NCBI RefSeq assembly: GCF_018130065.1
Contig: NZ_JAFCME010000024.1
Span: 1-64,000, forward strand
Length of the DNA stretch: 64,000 nt
Origin: Bradyrhizobium sp. AUGA SZCCT0158
Lineage (GTDB): Bacteria; Pseudomonadota; Alphaproteobacteria; Rhizobiales; Xanthobacteraceae
Direction of reading: 5' to 3'
Position numbers and translations under genes: made by a program. Positions 35,586 to 43,647 of the stretch are shown here, one piece after another; position 1 is the first letter of the stretch, and every line of letters starts with the position of its first letter. Under the pieces are notes generated by a model. The model worked only from the letters and a program-made list of their open reading frames with translations, searched no databases and was not told the origin of the DNA.

Positions 35586-36122
35586 CTATCCCCGTTCGCC
35601 AAAACCTGCATCCTCGTTCATCACGACGCCTGCCCAATCCTCAGGATAGACGCCTAGCTTCACCATGCGATGGAACGACGAAAAAGGCCAATCCACAACC
35701 CGCGCGACGAGACCATGTTTCACCGGATTGATATGGATGTAGTCGACGTGGCGCTCAAAGTCGGTCTCGTCGCGAACGGTATGCTCCCAGTACCGGCGTT
35801 GCCAGATGCCACGCTCGCCCTTGGCCGCGCGGCTCCCGGAAATTTGTTCGCCGGCCGGCAGGCTGTGCGAGAACACCGACTTGATCAGTCGCCAGCGTGT
35901 GGCAAAATTGGCGTCGCCCTCGGGGAGTGTCCATACCGCGTGGAGGTGATCGGGCAGAACGACCATGGCGTCGATCGTGAACGGATGCTGCTGCCGCACC
36001 TTCCGAAACGCCATGCGCAATTCATCGATGTGCTCTGTCAGGAGGCGCAACCGTCGATCCGCGAGATTGACGGTGAAGAAGAAGCAGCCTCCAGCAACGA
36101 AGTTGCGACGATAGCCGGTCAT
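35586..36122 (-). CDS. REP-associated tyrosine transposase (RAYT)
   Basis: A 178-residue single-strand Y1 HUH transposase of the IS200-like TnpA_REP type. The HUH motif is H59-L-H61 in VLPDHLHAVW, and the conserved tyrosine is Y128 in HVDYIHINPVKHG. GIWQRRYWEHTVRDETDFERH precedes it, as usual in RAYTs. All catalytic residues are present and the length is typical, so it may be functional. REP palindromes flank it within 16 bases downstream and 25 bases upstream. Such proteins cut and join REP DNA and are thought to have spread REPs through the genome; other REP doublets in this window could be its substrates. Confidence 0.9.
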   Translation of the reverse strand: MTGYRRNFVAGGCFFFTVNLADRRLRLLTEHIDELRMAFRKVRQQHPFTIDAMVVLPDHLHAVWTLPEGDANFATRWRLIKSVFSHSLPAGEQISGSRAAKGERGIWQRRYWEHTVRDETDFERHVDYIHINPVKHGLVARVVDWPFSSFHRMVKLGVYPEDWAGVVMNEDAGFGERG

Positions 36123-36146
36123 ACGGGCACACTCGCGCGGTGAGGT

Positions 36147-36180
36147 GATGGGTTTCGCGAAGAGCTCAACCCATCCTACG
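36147..36180. repeat. REP copy right of the RAYT gene
   Basis: It has the same arms (GATGGGTT, AACCCATC) and loop (TCGCGAAGAGCTC) as the copies at 35456 and 35538, in the same orientation as the first. It lies 25 bases upstream of the RAYT start codon. Confidence 0.88.
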
Positions 36181-36196
36181 GCCTACTCCGAAAGGC

Positions 36197-36658
36197 TCAC
36201 AACACCTGATGCACGTCGATGACGACGCGGTCGGTGTGGCGGGCGGCGGAGCCGATGAAGAGGTTTTCCATCAGCCAGCGGTATTTTTCGTGGCCGGTTT
36301 CGAATTTCGGCACGGTGCGGAAGTAGATCAGCTTGGGATCGACCGACTCGCCGCGCTTGAGTTTTTGCAGCAGATCGACCGGGCCGAAACGCAGCCCCTT
36401 GTTCTCGACATAGACGGTCGCGCCGTCGTCGGTCTCGAAGGCGTATTTGGCTTCCAGCTCGATCAGCTCGTTGGGCCGGATGATCTGAAAATCCGCGCCG
36501 AACGCGCAGATCTTGCCGTTGACGCCTTCGCCCTGCACCTCGCCGCCCAGGATCGGGATGATCCGGCGCACGCCGTGGCCGGTCTCGCCGGCCGAAGTCA
36601 CCTCGCCGATGCGGACGGTAAGCGTGAAGATATACTTTGTCTCAAGCTGCGGCGTCAT
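36197..36658 (-). CDS. DUF3237 (UPF0311) family protein
   Basis: A 153-residue cytoplasmic protein without a signal peptide. Family features are seen in order: the N-terminal strand TKYIFTLTVRIG, GVRRIIPILGGEVQGEGVNGKICAFGADFQIIRPN, the Tyr-Ala-Phe-Glu-Thr-Asp-Asp-Gly segment, YFRTVPKFETGHEKYRWLMENLFIG and a C-terminal VVIDVHQVL. The fold is a lipocalin-like barrel of unknown function. It starts 4 bases after the TRAP large permease stop, so it belongs to that operon. DUF3237 genes often accompany aromatic or acyl-CoA clusters, which fits, but no reaction can be assigned. Confidence 0.87.
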   Translation of the reverse strand: MTPQLETKYIFTLTVRIGEVTSAGETGHGVRRIIPILGGEVQGEGVNGKICAFGADFQIIRPNELIELEAKYAFETDDGATVYVENKGLRFGPVDLLQKLKRGESVDPKLIYFRTVPKFETGHEKYRWLMENLFIGSAARHTDRVVIDVHQVL

Positions 36659-36662
36659 GGAA

Positions 36663-37979
36663 TTACCCCATCATGCGTTGCGGGAGCCAGAGCGCCAGGA
36701 TCGGGAATGCGATCAGGATCACGAGGCGGATCAGGTCGGTCACGACGAACGGGATCACGCCGCGGAAGATCGTGGTGAACGACACGTCCTTGACCACGCT
36801 CTTGATGACAAAGACGTTCATCCCGACCGGCGGATGGATCAGGCCCAACTCCACCGTCATCACGATGATGACGCCGAACCAGATCGGATCAAAACCGAGA
36901 TGCATGATGACGGGGAAGATGATCGGCACCGTCAGGATGATCATCGCCATCGCGTCCATCAGGCAGCCCAGCACCAGATACATCACCATGATCAGCGCGA
37001 GGATGCCGTAGGGGCCGAGCCCGAGGCCGGTGAGCAGTTCGGTGACCTTTTGCGGGGTCTGCGTCACCGTGAGGAAATAGCCGAAGATCAAGGCGCCGAT
37101 CAGCACGGTGAAGACCGCGGCCGCGGTGCGGGTCGCCTGCAGCAGCGAGTTCAGGATTTTTTCCTTGTTCAGCCGCCCGGTGAGCACGCCGATCAGGAAC
37201 GCGCCGGTGGCGCCGACGCCGCCGGCTTCCGTCGGCGTGAAGCGCGGCAGGAACGGCAGGCCGTACAGCCCGCCGATCACGAAGACGAACAACAAGACCG
37301 GCGCCCAGATGTCTTTCAGGCCGGCAAAGCGTTCGCGCCAGCTGGTTTGCGGTCCCTTCGGCAGGAAGTCGGGCCGGAACCAGCCGATCAGCGAGATCGT
37401 GATCATGTACATGGCCATCGCGAGCAGGCCGGGAATGATGCCGGCCATGAACAGCTTGCCGATGTCCTGCTCGGTGATGATGCCGTAGACCGCCAGCACC
37501 GTCGACGGCGGCAGCATCGCGCCCAGCGTGCCGCCGGCCGCGATCACGCCGGTGGCGAAGGATTGCGGATAGCCGAAGCGCCGCATTTCCGGATAGGCGA
37601 CGGCGGAAAACGTCGCGGCCGTCGCCACCGACGAGCCGCAGATCGCGGCAAAGCCGCCGCAGGCCGCGACCGTGGCAATGCCGAGGCCGCCGCGCAGATG
37701 GCCGACGAAGCCGTTGGCGGCGCGAAACAGTTCGCGACTCATCCCGGAGTTGCTGACGAAGGCGCCCATCAGCAGGAACATCGGAATGACGCCGAACGTA
37801 TAGTCGGTCACCGTGCGCATCGAGGTCTGGCCGACCATCTTGAGCGCCGGGGTAAAGCCGACCAGATAACCAAAGCCGGTGACGCCGACGAGGCCCATCG
37901 CCATGCCCACCGGCACGCGCAGCAGCATCAGCGCGAACAGCGCGACAAATCCGAGAATGGCAACGGCGTCGGTGCTCAT
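36663..37979 (-). CDS. tarM: TRAP transporter large permease (DctM), TarM-like
   Basis: A 438-residue inner-membrane protein with about 12 hydrophobic segments. DctM features are LLRVPVGMAMGLVGVTGFGYLVG, the re-entrant loop CGGFAAICGSSVATAATFSAVAYPEM, GALLPP-type AMLPPSTVLAVYGIITEQ, and LGCLMDAMAMIILTVPIIFPV in the second half. It starts 6 bases after the small permease gene. In R. palustris the TarPQM system, at the equivalent position by recall, transports lignin-derived aromatic acids. Substrate here is inferred. Confidence 0.9.
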   Translation of the reverse strand: MSTDAVAILGFVALFALMLLRVPVGMAMGLVGVTGFGYLVGFTPALKMVGQTSMRTVTDYTFGVIPMFLLMGAFVSNSGMSRELFRAANGFVGHLRGGLGIATVAACGGFAAICGSSVATAATFSAVAYPEMRRFGYPQSFATGVIAAGGTLGAMLPPSTVLAVYGIITEQDIGKLFMAGIIPGLLAMAMYMITISLIGWFRPDFLPKGPQTSWRERFAGLKDIWAPVLLFVFVIGGLYGLPFLPRFTPTEAGGVGATGAFLIGVLTGRLNKEKILNSLLQATRTAAAVFTVLIGALIFGYFLTVTQTPQKVTELLTGLGLGPYGILALIMVMYLVLGCLMDAMAMIILTVPIIFPVIMHLGFDPIWFGVIIVMTVELGLIHPPVGMNVFVIKSVVKDVSFTTIFRGVIPFVVTDLIRLVILIAFPILALWLPQRMMG

Positions 37980-37985
37980 GATGCC

Positions 37986-38495
37986 CTACTCCACCGTGGT
38001 TTCTTTGGCATCATGGATGTCTTCCGGATGGAAGATCAGGCGGTAGGTGCGGATCGCGATCAGCAGCACCGCGGAGGCGTCGCCGGCCCACGCGATCGCG
38101 AAGAACGGCCAGGTCGGCATCCGCATGTCGAAGGTCAGGACGTTGTCGTTGTAGGTGCCCTGCACCTTGTCGAACAGCGTCCAGGTCTGCACCGCCACGA
38201 CGAACAGCAGGACCAGGGTCGCGAACACGTCGATCCAGCGCTGGTATCTCGGACCGACATTGGCCCAGACCAGATCGACGGTGATGTGCCCGCCGCGATA
38301 GCTGGTCGCCGCGATGCCCCAGAAGATCAGGATGCCGAGCATCATGCGGCCGATGTCGAAGGAATCCGGGATCGAGTAGTTGAAGATGTTACGCAGCAGC
38401 ACGGCGAGGAAAATGTTGGCGGCGACGATGCCGACAAACGCCGCCGCGATCCATTCGATCGTATCGATGAAACGATCCATCGAAGCGCGATTCAT
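37986..38495 (-). CDS. tarQ: TRAP transporter small permease (DctQ), TarQ-like
   Basis: A 169-residue four-helix membrane protein. The DctQ family features are an N-terminal amphipathic start (MDRFIDTIEWIAAAFVGIVAANIFLAVLLRN), the central RMMLGILIFWGIAATSYRGGHITVDLVW with the conserved Arg-Gly-Gly, and PTWPFFAIAWAGDASAVLLIAI. It partners with the large permease gene 6 bases downstream. A repeat block separates it from the binding-protein gene upstream. Confidence 0.88.
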   Translation of the reverse strand: MNRASMDRFIDTIEWIAAAFVGIVAANIFLAVLLRNIFNYSIPDSFDIGRMMLGILIFWGIAATSYRGGHITVDLVWANVGPRYQRWIDVFATLVLLFVVAVQTWTLFDKVQGTYNDNVLTFDMRMPTWPFFAIAWAGDASAVLLIAIRTYRLIFHPEDIHDAKETTVE

Positions 38496-38550
38496 GTGGG
38501 GAGGTCCTAAGACTTAAGCGAGTTGATCAAGGTGGCGCCTGGAACTCAGT

Positions 38551-38685
38551 TCACCTCTCCCGCTTGCGGGGGAGGTCGGCGCGAAGCGCCGGGTGGGGGC
38601 TCTCTCCACACGAAGATTCTTATTGCGGAGACACCCCCACCCCGACCCTCCCCCGCAAGAGCGGGAGAGGGGGCGCAGCGGAGCG
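38551..38685. repeat. CTCTCCCGCTTGCGGGGGAGG-type intergenic inverted repeat
   Basis: The arms CCTCTCCCGCTTGCGGGGGA and CCCCCGCAAGAGCGGGAGAG are complementary around GCGCCGGGTGGGGGC and ACCCCCACCCCGACC words. It lies in the transcribed gap between the TRAP binding protein and the small permease, where it may lower expression of the membrane subunits relative to the binding protein. Confidence 0.8.
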
Positions 38686-38687
38686 CG

Positions 38688-39704
38688 TTACTGCGCCAAA
38701 GCGTTGTGCTTGGTCAGTTCGGCGCGAAGCGCGGTCATCGCCGCATCCGGGTCGCCGCCGGCTTTCTTGACATTGTCCGCCCAGGTCTTGACCAGCGGCT
38801 CGGAGGCCTTCTTCCACAGCGCGGTCTGTTCCGGCGACAGTTTGTAGACTTCGTGGTCGGGCAGCGCCTTGATCTTGGCGACACCGGAGTTCTCGTAGAT
38901 GCCCCAGGGTTCGCCGACGCGGCCGGCGGCCTCGGTGTTGCAGTTGTTGTCGATCGCCTTCTTCTGGCGGTCGGACATCTGGTTGTATTTGTCCTTGTTC
39001 ATCACGAAGGCAAAGGTCGTGACATAGAGAGGCGCCTCGATGTGATACTTCGTCACCTTGTCGATGCCGAACAGCAGCACCGATCCCCACGGGAAGGTGA
39101 CGGCGTCGGCGACGCCGCGCTCGATGATGTCGCGGACCTCGGGCGCCGAGGACTGCACGTTGGTGCCGCCGAGCAGGGTGACGTAATTCGCCATGGTGGC
39201 GTGGGCGGGACGGATCTTCATGCCCTTGATGTCGTCGGGCACCACGATCTTCTTGGTGCGCGAATGGAACGTCGAGGGCGAGTGAATGAAGCCGAGGCAG
39301 AACTTGACGTCCCTCATCTCCTTCTCGGCATATTTGCGGTACCAGGCGTCGAGCGCCATCGAGCCGCCCTTGGCGTCCGACATCAGGAACGGCAATTCGC
39401 CGGCGCCGATGATCGGGAAACGGCCGGGCTGATAACCCGGGTTGATATAGGTGACGTCGGCAATGCCGTCGCGCGCCATGTCATAATGGTCAAACGCCTT
39501 GCCGAGCTGCTGGGCCGGGAACACCTTGTATTTGATGGTGCCGCCGGATTCCTTTTCGACTGCGGAGCCCCAGTCTTCCAGCGCCTTCTGCAGCGGGTGC
39601 GACGCCGGCACCCAATGCGACAATTTCAATTCGAAGTTTTTTTCCTGCGCCATCGCAGGTGTCACACTGGCGGCGAGCAGCAGCGCCAAAAACGCTTTTC
39701 TCAT
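38688..39704 (-). CDS. tarP: TRAP transporter binding protein (DctP), TarP-like
   Basis: A 338-residue periplasmic binding protein with a signal peptide (MRKAFLALLLAASVTPAMAQ). DctP-fold features are FELKLSHWVPASHPLQKALEDWG near the N-terminus, the KVFPAQQLGKAFDHYDMARDGIADVTYINPGY segment, and DIKGMKIRPA with the arginine that contacts the substrate carboxylate. The start at 39704 is chosen because AAGGGAG lies 9 bases away; an ATG two codons earlier is nearly against that site. It probably captures an aromatic or other organic acid for the downstream permease. The divergent neighbour is pobA. Confidence 0.87.
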   Translation of the reverse strand: MRKAFLALLLAASVTPAMAQEKNFELKLSHWVPASHPLQKALEDWGSAVEKESGGTIKYKVFPAQQLGKAFDHYDMARDGIADVTYINPGYQPGRFPIIGAGELPFLMSDAKGGSMALDAWYRKYAEKEMRDVKFCLGFIHSPSTFHSRTKKIVVPDDIKGMKIRPAHATMANYVTLLGGTNVQSSAPEVRDIIERGVADAVTFPWGSVLLFGIDKVTKYHIEAPLYVTTFAFVMNKDKYNQMSDRQKKAIDNNCNTEAAGRVGEPWGIYENSGVAKIKALPDHEVYKLSPEQTALWKKASEPLVKTWADNVKKAGGDPDAAMTALRAELTKHNALAQ

Positions 39705-39890
39705 CGGCATTCTCTCCCTTTGCGCATGAAGGCGGGCTTGGCGCCCGGTCTTGTTAGTTAACATGTTATATAGTTGGCGCGGCTTTTCAAGCCGGACGTT
39801 TGGTGCGACGCTTCCAGGCGTCCGTCGACAGGACGGCCTTGCGGTGCAGCGCAACAAACGACAATGTTTCGCGCCAACGCTGTTTGCGAA

Positions 39891-39913
39891 AATTGTTATA
39901 TGATATAATTATC
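39891..39913. promoter_or_regulatory. MarR operator candidate, box 4, before pobA
   Basis: The left half AATTGTTATA is identical to box 1. After TGA the right half is TATAATTATC (7 of 10 to TATAACAATT). It lies 62-84 bases before the pobA start. A half-site-like ACATGTTATA at 39761-39770 stands nearer the TRAP gene. Confidence 0.6.
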
Positions 39914-39974
39914 ATTGCAACACCTCGCGCAAGCGTCGGCGTGCCAATCTGTATCAGACCATGGGAGCAAACAA

Positions 39975-41144
39975 TTGCGGACTAAAGTCGCAATCATAGG
40001 TGCCGGGCCGGCTGGATTGTTGCTTGGGCAACTACTTCACCGCTACGGCATCGATAACGTCATTCTCGAGCGCCAGACCCCGGAATATGTGCTCGGCCGC
40101 ATCCGCGCCGGCCTCCTGGAAGAGGGCACCGTGGCGCTGCTCGACGAGGTCGGCGCCGGCGCGCGCGCCCATCGCGAGGGCCTGGTGCACCATGGCGTGG
40201 AACTGGCGTTCGGCGGCGCGCGGCACCGCATCGACATGCACGCGGCGACCGGCAAGACGGTCATGATCTACGGCCAGACCGAGGTGACGCTCGACCTGAT
40301 GAACGCGCGCAAGGCCGCCGGCCTCACCACGGTCTATCAGGCCAGTGAGGTCAAACCGCATGATTTCGACACCGATCATCCGCGCGTCACCTACACCAAG
40401 GACGGCGTCACTCACGAGATCGCCTGCGACTTCATCGCCGGCTGCGACGGGTTTCACGGCGTCAGTCGCGCCAGCGTGAAACCTTCGGCGATCCAGACCT
40501 TTGAGCGGATCTATCCGTTCGGCTGGCTTGGGATTCTTTCGGAAACCCCGCCGGTCAGCCCTGAGCTGATCTATTCCAACCATGCGCGCGGCTTTGCGCT
40601 GTGCACCATGCGCTCGACCCACCGCAGCCGCTATTACGTGCAATGCCCGCTGGACGACCATATCGATCAATGGCCGGACGAGCGGTTCTGGGACGAACTG
40701 AAACGACGGCTCGACCAGAAGGCGGTCGATGAACTCGTCACCGGGCCGTCGATCGAAAAGAGCATCGCGCCACTGCGCAGCTTTGTCGCCGAGCCGATGC
40801 GGTTCGGAAAAATGTTCCTGGCCGGCGATGCCTCCCACATCGTGCCGCCGACCGGCGCCAAGGGACTGAACCTGGCCGCCAGCGACGTGCATTACCTCTC
40901 GAGCGCGCTGCGCGAATATTACGACGAGAAATCCAGTGCCGGGATCGACAATTATTCGGGACGCGCGCTGACGCGGGTCTGGAAGGCGGTGCGCTTCTCG
41001 TGGTGGATGACCTCGATGCTGCACAAATTCCCCGACCAGGGCGAGTTCGGCGCGCGGATTCAGCTGGCCGAGCTGGAATACCTGGTCAGTTCGAAAGCCG
41101 CGTCGACGTCGCTGTCGGAGAATTACGTGGGGTTGCCGTTGTAG
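39975..41144 (+). CDS. pobA: 4-hydroxybenzoate 3-monooxygenase
   Basis: A 389-residue FAD monooxygenase that converts 4-hydroxybenzoate to protocatechuate with NADPH and oxygen. The FAD loop GAGPAG is at 9-14. The Arg/ribityl contact is in LGRIRAGLLEEGTVALLDE, the conserved DG region is CDFIAGCDGFHGVSR, and the second FAD motif is MFLAGDASHIVPPTGAKGLNLAASDV. The length equals the family norm (about 390). The start is TTG 39975, with GGGAG 8 bases upstream; this codon begins the Rossmann strand correctly. It is divergent from the TRAP operon, and a MarR box precedes it. With the thioesterase of the cou block it completes a route from p-coumarate to protocatechuate. Confidence 0.93.
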   Translation: MRTKVAIIGAGPAGLLLGQLLHRYGIDNVILERQTPEYVLGRIRAGLLEEGTVALLDEVGAGARAHREGLVHHGVELAFGGARHRIDMHAATGKTVMIYGQTEVTLDLMNARKAAGLTTVYQASEVKPHDFDTDHPRVTYTKDGVTHEIACDFIAGCDGFHGVSRASVKPSAIQTFERIYPFGWLGILSETPPVSPELIYSNHARGFALCTMRSTHRSRYYVQCPLDDHIDQWPDERFWDELKRRLDQKAVDELVTGPSIEKSIAPLRSFVAEPMRFGKMFLAGDASHIVPPTGAKGLNLAASDVHYLSSALREYYDEKSSAGIDNYSGRALTRVWKAVRFSWWMTSMLHKFPDQGEFGARIQLAELEYLVSSKAASTSLSENYVGLPL

Positions 41145-41154
41145 CTCACTACCT

Positions 41155-41265
41155 TCATTGCCTGCGACAAACGCGAAGCGTTTGCGCAAGGGAGCGAAGC
41201 GACGAAGCAATCCATCTCTCCCCGGGGGCGCCATGGATTGCTTCGCTTCGCTCGCAATGACAGGG
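41155..41265. repeat. Intergenic inverted repeat, CATTGCCTGCGACAAACGC type
   Basis: It begins CATTGCCTGCGACAAACGC and ends GATTGCTTCGCTTCGCTCG followed by CAATGAC, with internal AGCGAAGC/GCTTCGCT pairing. The same element occurs at 6221-6328. It fills the space between pobA and a thioesterase gene. Confidence 0.8.
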
Positions 41266-41382
41266 AGGGATCGTCCTGCATTTCAAACACCCGTGCGAAT
41301 CCCGTTTAAAACTTTGTAGGCGGTGACTTTGCAGGCGCGTTGCGTTCAATGACGAGAGACATCGTCAGCATGCGAGCCACAC

Positions 41383-41805
41383 ATGACAGTCATCCCCGAT
41401 GGTTTTGAGCTCCACACCCGCAAGAGCCCGCTCACCGAGCCGTGGGAGCCGCTCTATGCCAAGCGGACCGACAAGGCCGTGATCATCGGGCTGCGACTTG
41501 CAAGACCGCACACCAACGGCCGCGGGCTGATCCATGGCGGGCTGATCGCGGCCCTCTCCGACAATGCAATGGGCTACAGCTGCGCGCAGGCGACGAACTG
41601 GACGACGTCGTTCGTGACGATCGGGCTCGCGGTCGACTTCATCGGCACCGCGGAGGTCGGGCAATGGCTCGCGATCGAGACCGAGGTGATCAAGACCGGC
41701 CGCACGATCTGCTTTGCGCAAAGCCTGATCAAGGCCGACGACGTCGTGATCGCGCGCGCCAATGCGACGTTCCGCGTGGTGCCGAAGAAGGAAGCAGCGG
41801 CCTGA
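41383..41805 (+). CDS. PaaI-family thioesterase
   Basis: A 140-residue hotdog-fold protein. The central helix motif is NGRGLIHGGLIAALSDNAMGYSC, where HGG and the following Asp/Asn are the PaaI-type active-site region. It is followed by FVTIGLAVDFIGTAEVGQWLAIETEVIKTGRTICFAQSLI, matching the family's second half. It probably hydrolyses acyl-CoA esters; the acyl group is not identifiable. It stands alone between two intergenic repeats and is convergent with a LysR gene, so a specific link to pobA is unlikely. Confidence 0.87.
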   Translation: MTVIPDGFELHTRKSPLTEPWEPLYAKRTDKAVIIGLRLARPHTNGRGLIHGGLIAALSDNAMGYSCAQATNWTTSFVTIGLAVDFIGTAEVGQWLAIETEVIKTGRTICFAQSLIKADDVVIARANATFRVVPKKEAAA

Positions 41806-41814
41806 CTTCACCAT

Positions 41815-41937
41815 CTCGTGTCCCGGGCGCGGTGCGGCGTTCTTCACGCCGCTCCGCAGAACCGGGACCCACGCGGAAGATGGGCCCCGGCTCTGCAGCG
41901 CACCGCAAGCGCGCTGCGCTGCGTCCGGGGCACGATA
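41815..41937. repeat. Intergenic GTCCCGGG..CCGGGGCAC repeat
   Basis: GTCCCGGGCGCGGTGCGGC and GCTGCGTCCGGGGCACG arms enclose CCGGGACCCACGCGG and GGGCCCCGGCTC words. It is a multi-stem palindrome of the kind repeated in this genome and probably acts as a terminator between the convergent thioesterase and LysR genes. Confidence 0.7.
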
Positions 41938-41938
41938 G

Positions 41939-42832
41939 TTATCCGAAATGCCAGTCGGCTATTTCGGTCACCAGATCGATGAATGTCCGCACCTTGGCCG
42001 ACAGCAGCCGCGAGGTCGGATAGACGATGTGGATCGGCAGCGCCGGCTGCTCGAATTCCGCCAGCACGATACGGAGCCTTCCTGCTTTCAGTGAATCGGC
42101 GGCCTGATAGGCCAGCACCCGGGTCAGGCCGCCGCCCGCTTCCGCATACTGGATCGCGGCGTCGGCGCTGTTGGAGGTAAACCGCGGCGTGCTCGAGACG
42201 CGAATTTCGCGCTCCTCGGCGGCGAAGCGCCAGTCCGGCGCAGCGGTCATGGCGCCGAAATGGATGGTATCGTGCGTAGCGATCGCCTCCGGCGTCTTGG
42301 GCTCGCCGCGCCGCTTGAGATAATCCTTGGAGGCCACCACGATCCGCCGCATCTCGCCGACATGGCGCGCGACCAATGTCGAGTCCGGCAAATGGCCGAT
42401 CCGCACCGCGAGATCGACGCCCTCCTCCACCAGATTGATCATGCGGTCCGACAGCCGAAGCTCCGCCGAGACGTCGGGATAGCGTTTCAGATAGGCCGTC
42501 ATCACAGGGCTGACGTGAAGCCGGCCAAAACCGTTCGGGGCGGATACCGACAGCCGGCCGCCCGGCCTGGTGCGCTCGCCCTCGGCGGCGCTTTCGGCCT
42601 CCTCGACGTCGCTGAGGATCTGGCGGGCGCGCTCCAGGTAACGGGCGCCGATATCGGTGAGCGTCAGGGATCGCGTGGTCCGCTGCAGCAGCCGGGCACC
42701 GAGACGGTGCTCCAGCGCCGCGATCAACCGCGTCACGCCTGACGGCGACAGCCCGAGCTTGCGCGCGGCGGGGGCAAAGCCCTGCAGATCGGCGACGGTG
42801 ACAAAGGCCTGCATGGCATCGATACGGTCCAT
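41939..42832 (-). CDS. LysR-family transcriptional regulator
   Basis: A 297-residue regulator. The N-terminal helix-turn-helix is MDRIDAMQAFVTVADLQGFAPAARKLGLSPSGVTRLIAALEHRLGARLL. A substrate-binding domain of the CrgA/DsdC-like subgroup follows (RPGGRLSVSAPNGFGRLHVSPVM, SDRMINLVEEGVDLAVRIGHLPDSTLVARHVG). It is divergent from a PNPOx-family gene 125 bases away; LysR proteins usually control the divergent neighbour, so that gene is the likely target. An ATTGCAAT palindrome lies about 15-22 bases upstream of its start. Confidence 0.92.
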   Translation of the reverse strand: MDRIDAMQAFVTVADLQGFAPAARKLGLSPSGVTRLIAALEHRLGARLLQRTTRSLTLTDIGARYLERARQILSDVEEAESAAEGERTRPGGRLSVSAPNGFGRLHVSPVMTAYLKRYPDVSAELRLSDRMINLVEEGVDLAVRIGHLPDSTLVARHVGEMRRIVVASKDYLKRRGEPKTPEAIATHDTIHFGAMTAAPDWRFAAEEREIRVSSTPRFTSNSADAAIQYAEAGGGLTRVLAYQAADSLKAGRLRIVLAEFEQPALPIHIVYPTSRLLSAKVRTFIDLVTEIADWHFG

Positions 42833-42957
42833 GCCATTATTTCATATATTGCAATAGTGTCGTGTCAATCGGAATGATTGTTTTAATTCCAGGTGAGAGC
42901 ATCTTATGACCCAGCAGAGGCGCACCGGCGCCACCGAACTTGGCAGGAGCAACCCCA

Positions 42958-43587
42958 ATGTCAGACGTTCACACCTATTCCAGCGACGTCGCCTTCACCC
43001 CGGCGGTGAAGGCGGTGCAGGCCCGTAAGGGATCGCGCGACGCCTATGCCCGCGTCGAAGAAAACGGCGGCTGGCGCACCGAGATCGACGAGAACCTCGC
43101 GGGCTTCCTCGGCGAAACGAACAGTTTCTATTTCGCCACCGCCTCGGCCGCCGGCCACCCCTACATCCAGCATCGCGGCGGCCCGAAGGGCTTTGTCAAA
43201 ATCATCGACAAGAACACGATCGCGTTCGCCGACTACAGCGGCAACCGGCAATACATTACGCAAGGCAATCTCTCGGAGAACCCGCAAGCGTATATCTTCG
43301 TGATGGACTATGCGCACCGCAGGCGCGTCAAGATCTGGGGCGAGGCGCGCGTGGTCGATGACGACCCCGCGCTGACGCAGGCGTTGATGCCGAAGGGATA
43401 CAAGGCGCGGCCGGAACAGGTCATCCTGTTCCGGATCTCGGCATGGGACACCAATTGCCCGCAGCACATTCCGCAAAAATTCGACGCCGGCGACGTCGCG
43501 ACCGCCCTGGCCTCTCGCGACGCCCGGATCGCGGAGCTCGAGGCGGAACTGGCCGCATTGAAGGGCCAGCCTGCATCGGCGAATTAG
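42958..43587 (+). CDS. Pyridoxamine 5'-phosphate oxidase family protein
   Basis: A 209-residue flavin-binding split-barrel protein. Family motifs are SFYFATASAAGHPYIQHRGGPKGFVKIIDKNTIAFADYSGNRQYITQGNL and YRR-like FVMDYAHRRRVKIWGEARVV. A C-terminal helix rich in Ala/Glu (VATALASRDARIAELEAELAALKG) looks like a short coiled coil. The start at 42958 is chosen because AGGAG lies 8 bases upstream; an earlier in-frame codon is not supported. It is divergent from a LysR regulator and followed by a strong bidirectional hairpin. It may reduce or bind FMN/F420-like cofactors; the substrate is unknown. Confidence 0.88.
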   Translation: MSDVHTYSSDVAFTPAVKAVQARKGSRDAYARVEENGGWRTEIDENLAGFLGETNSFYFATASAAGHPYIQHRGGPKGFVKIIDKNTIAFADYSGNRQYITQGNLSENPQAYIFVMDYAHRRRVKIWGEARVVDDDPALTQALMPKGYKARPEQVILFRISAWDTNCPQHIPQKFDAGDVATALASRDARIAELEAELAALKGQPASAN

Positions 43588-43600
43588 TCAGTTCAATGAA

Positions 43601-43629
43601 AACTCGCCCGCTTCGTCTGCGGGCGAGTT
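43601..43629. terminator. Bidirectional terminator hairpin
   Basis: The perfect 11-bp arms AACTCGCCCGC and GCGGGCGAGTT surround a 7-base loop. CTCTT follows on the plus strand and TTTTCATT on the minus strand, so it serves both the PNPOx gene and the convergent His-rich gene. Confidence 0.85.
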
Positions 43630-43647
43630 CTCTTACGCGTCAGCCGA

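Noticed and set aside
36513..38510. 665-codon plus-strand frame opposite the TRAP genes
   Set aside because: His/Asp/Arg-rich composition is that of an antisense frame. The minus strand encodes clear DctM and DctQ proteins.
39751..39775. A possible fifth MarR box before the TRAP binding protein
   Set aside because: Only one half-site (ACATGTTATA) resembles the motif and the other half does not match, so it was not listed as a separate site.
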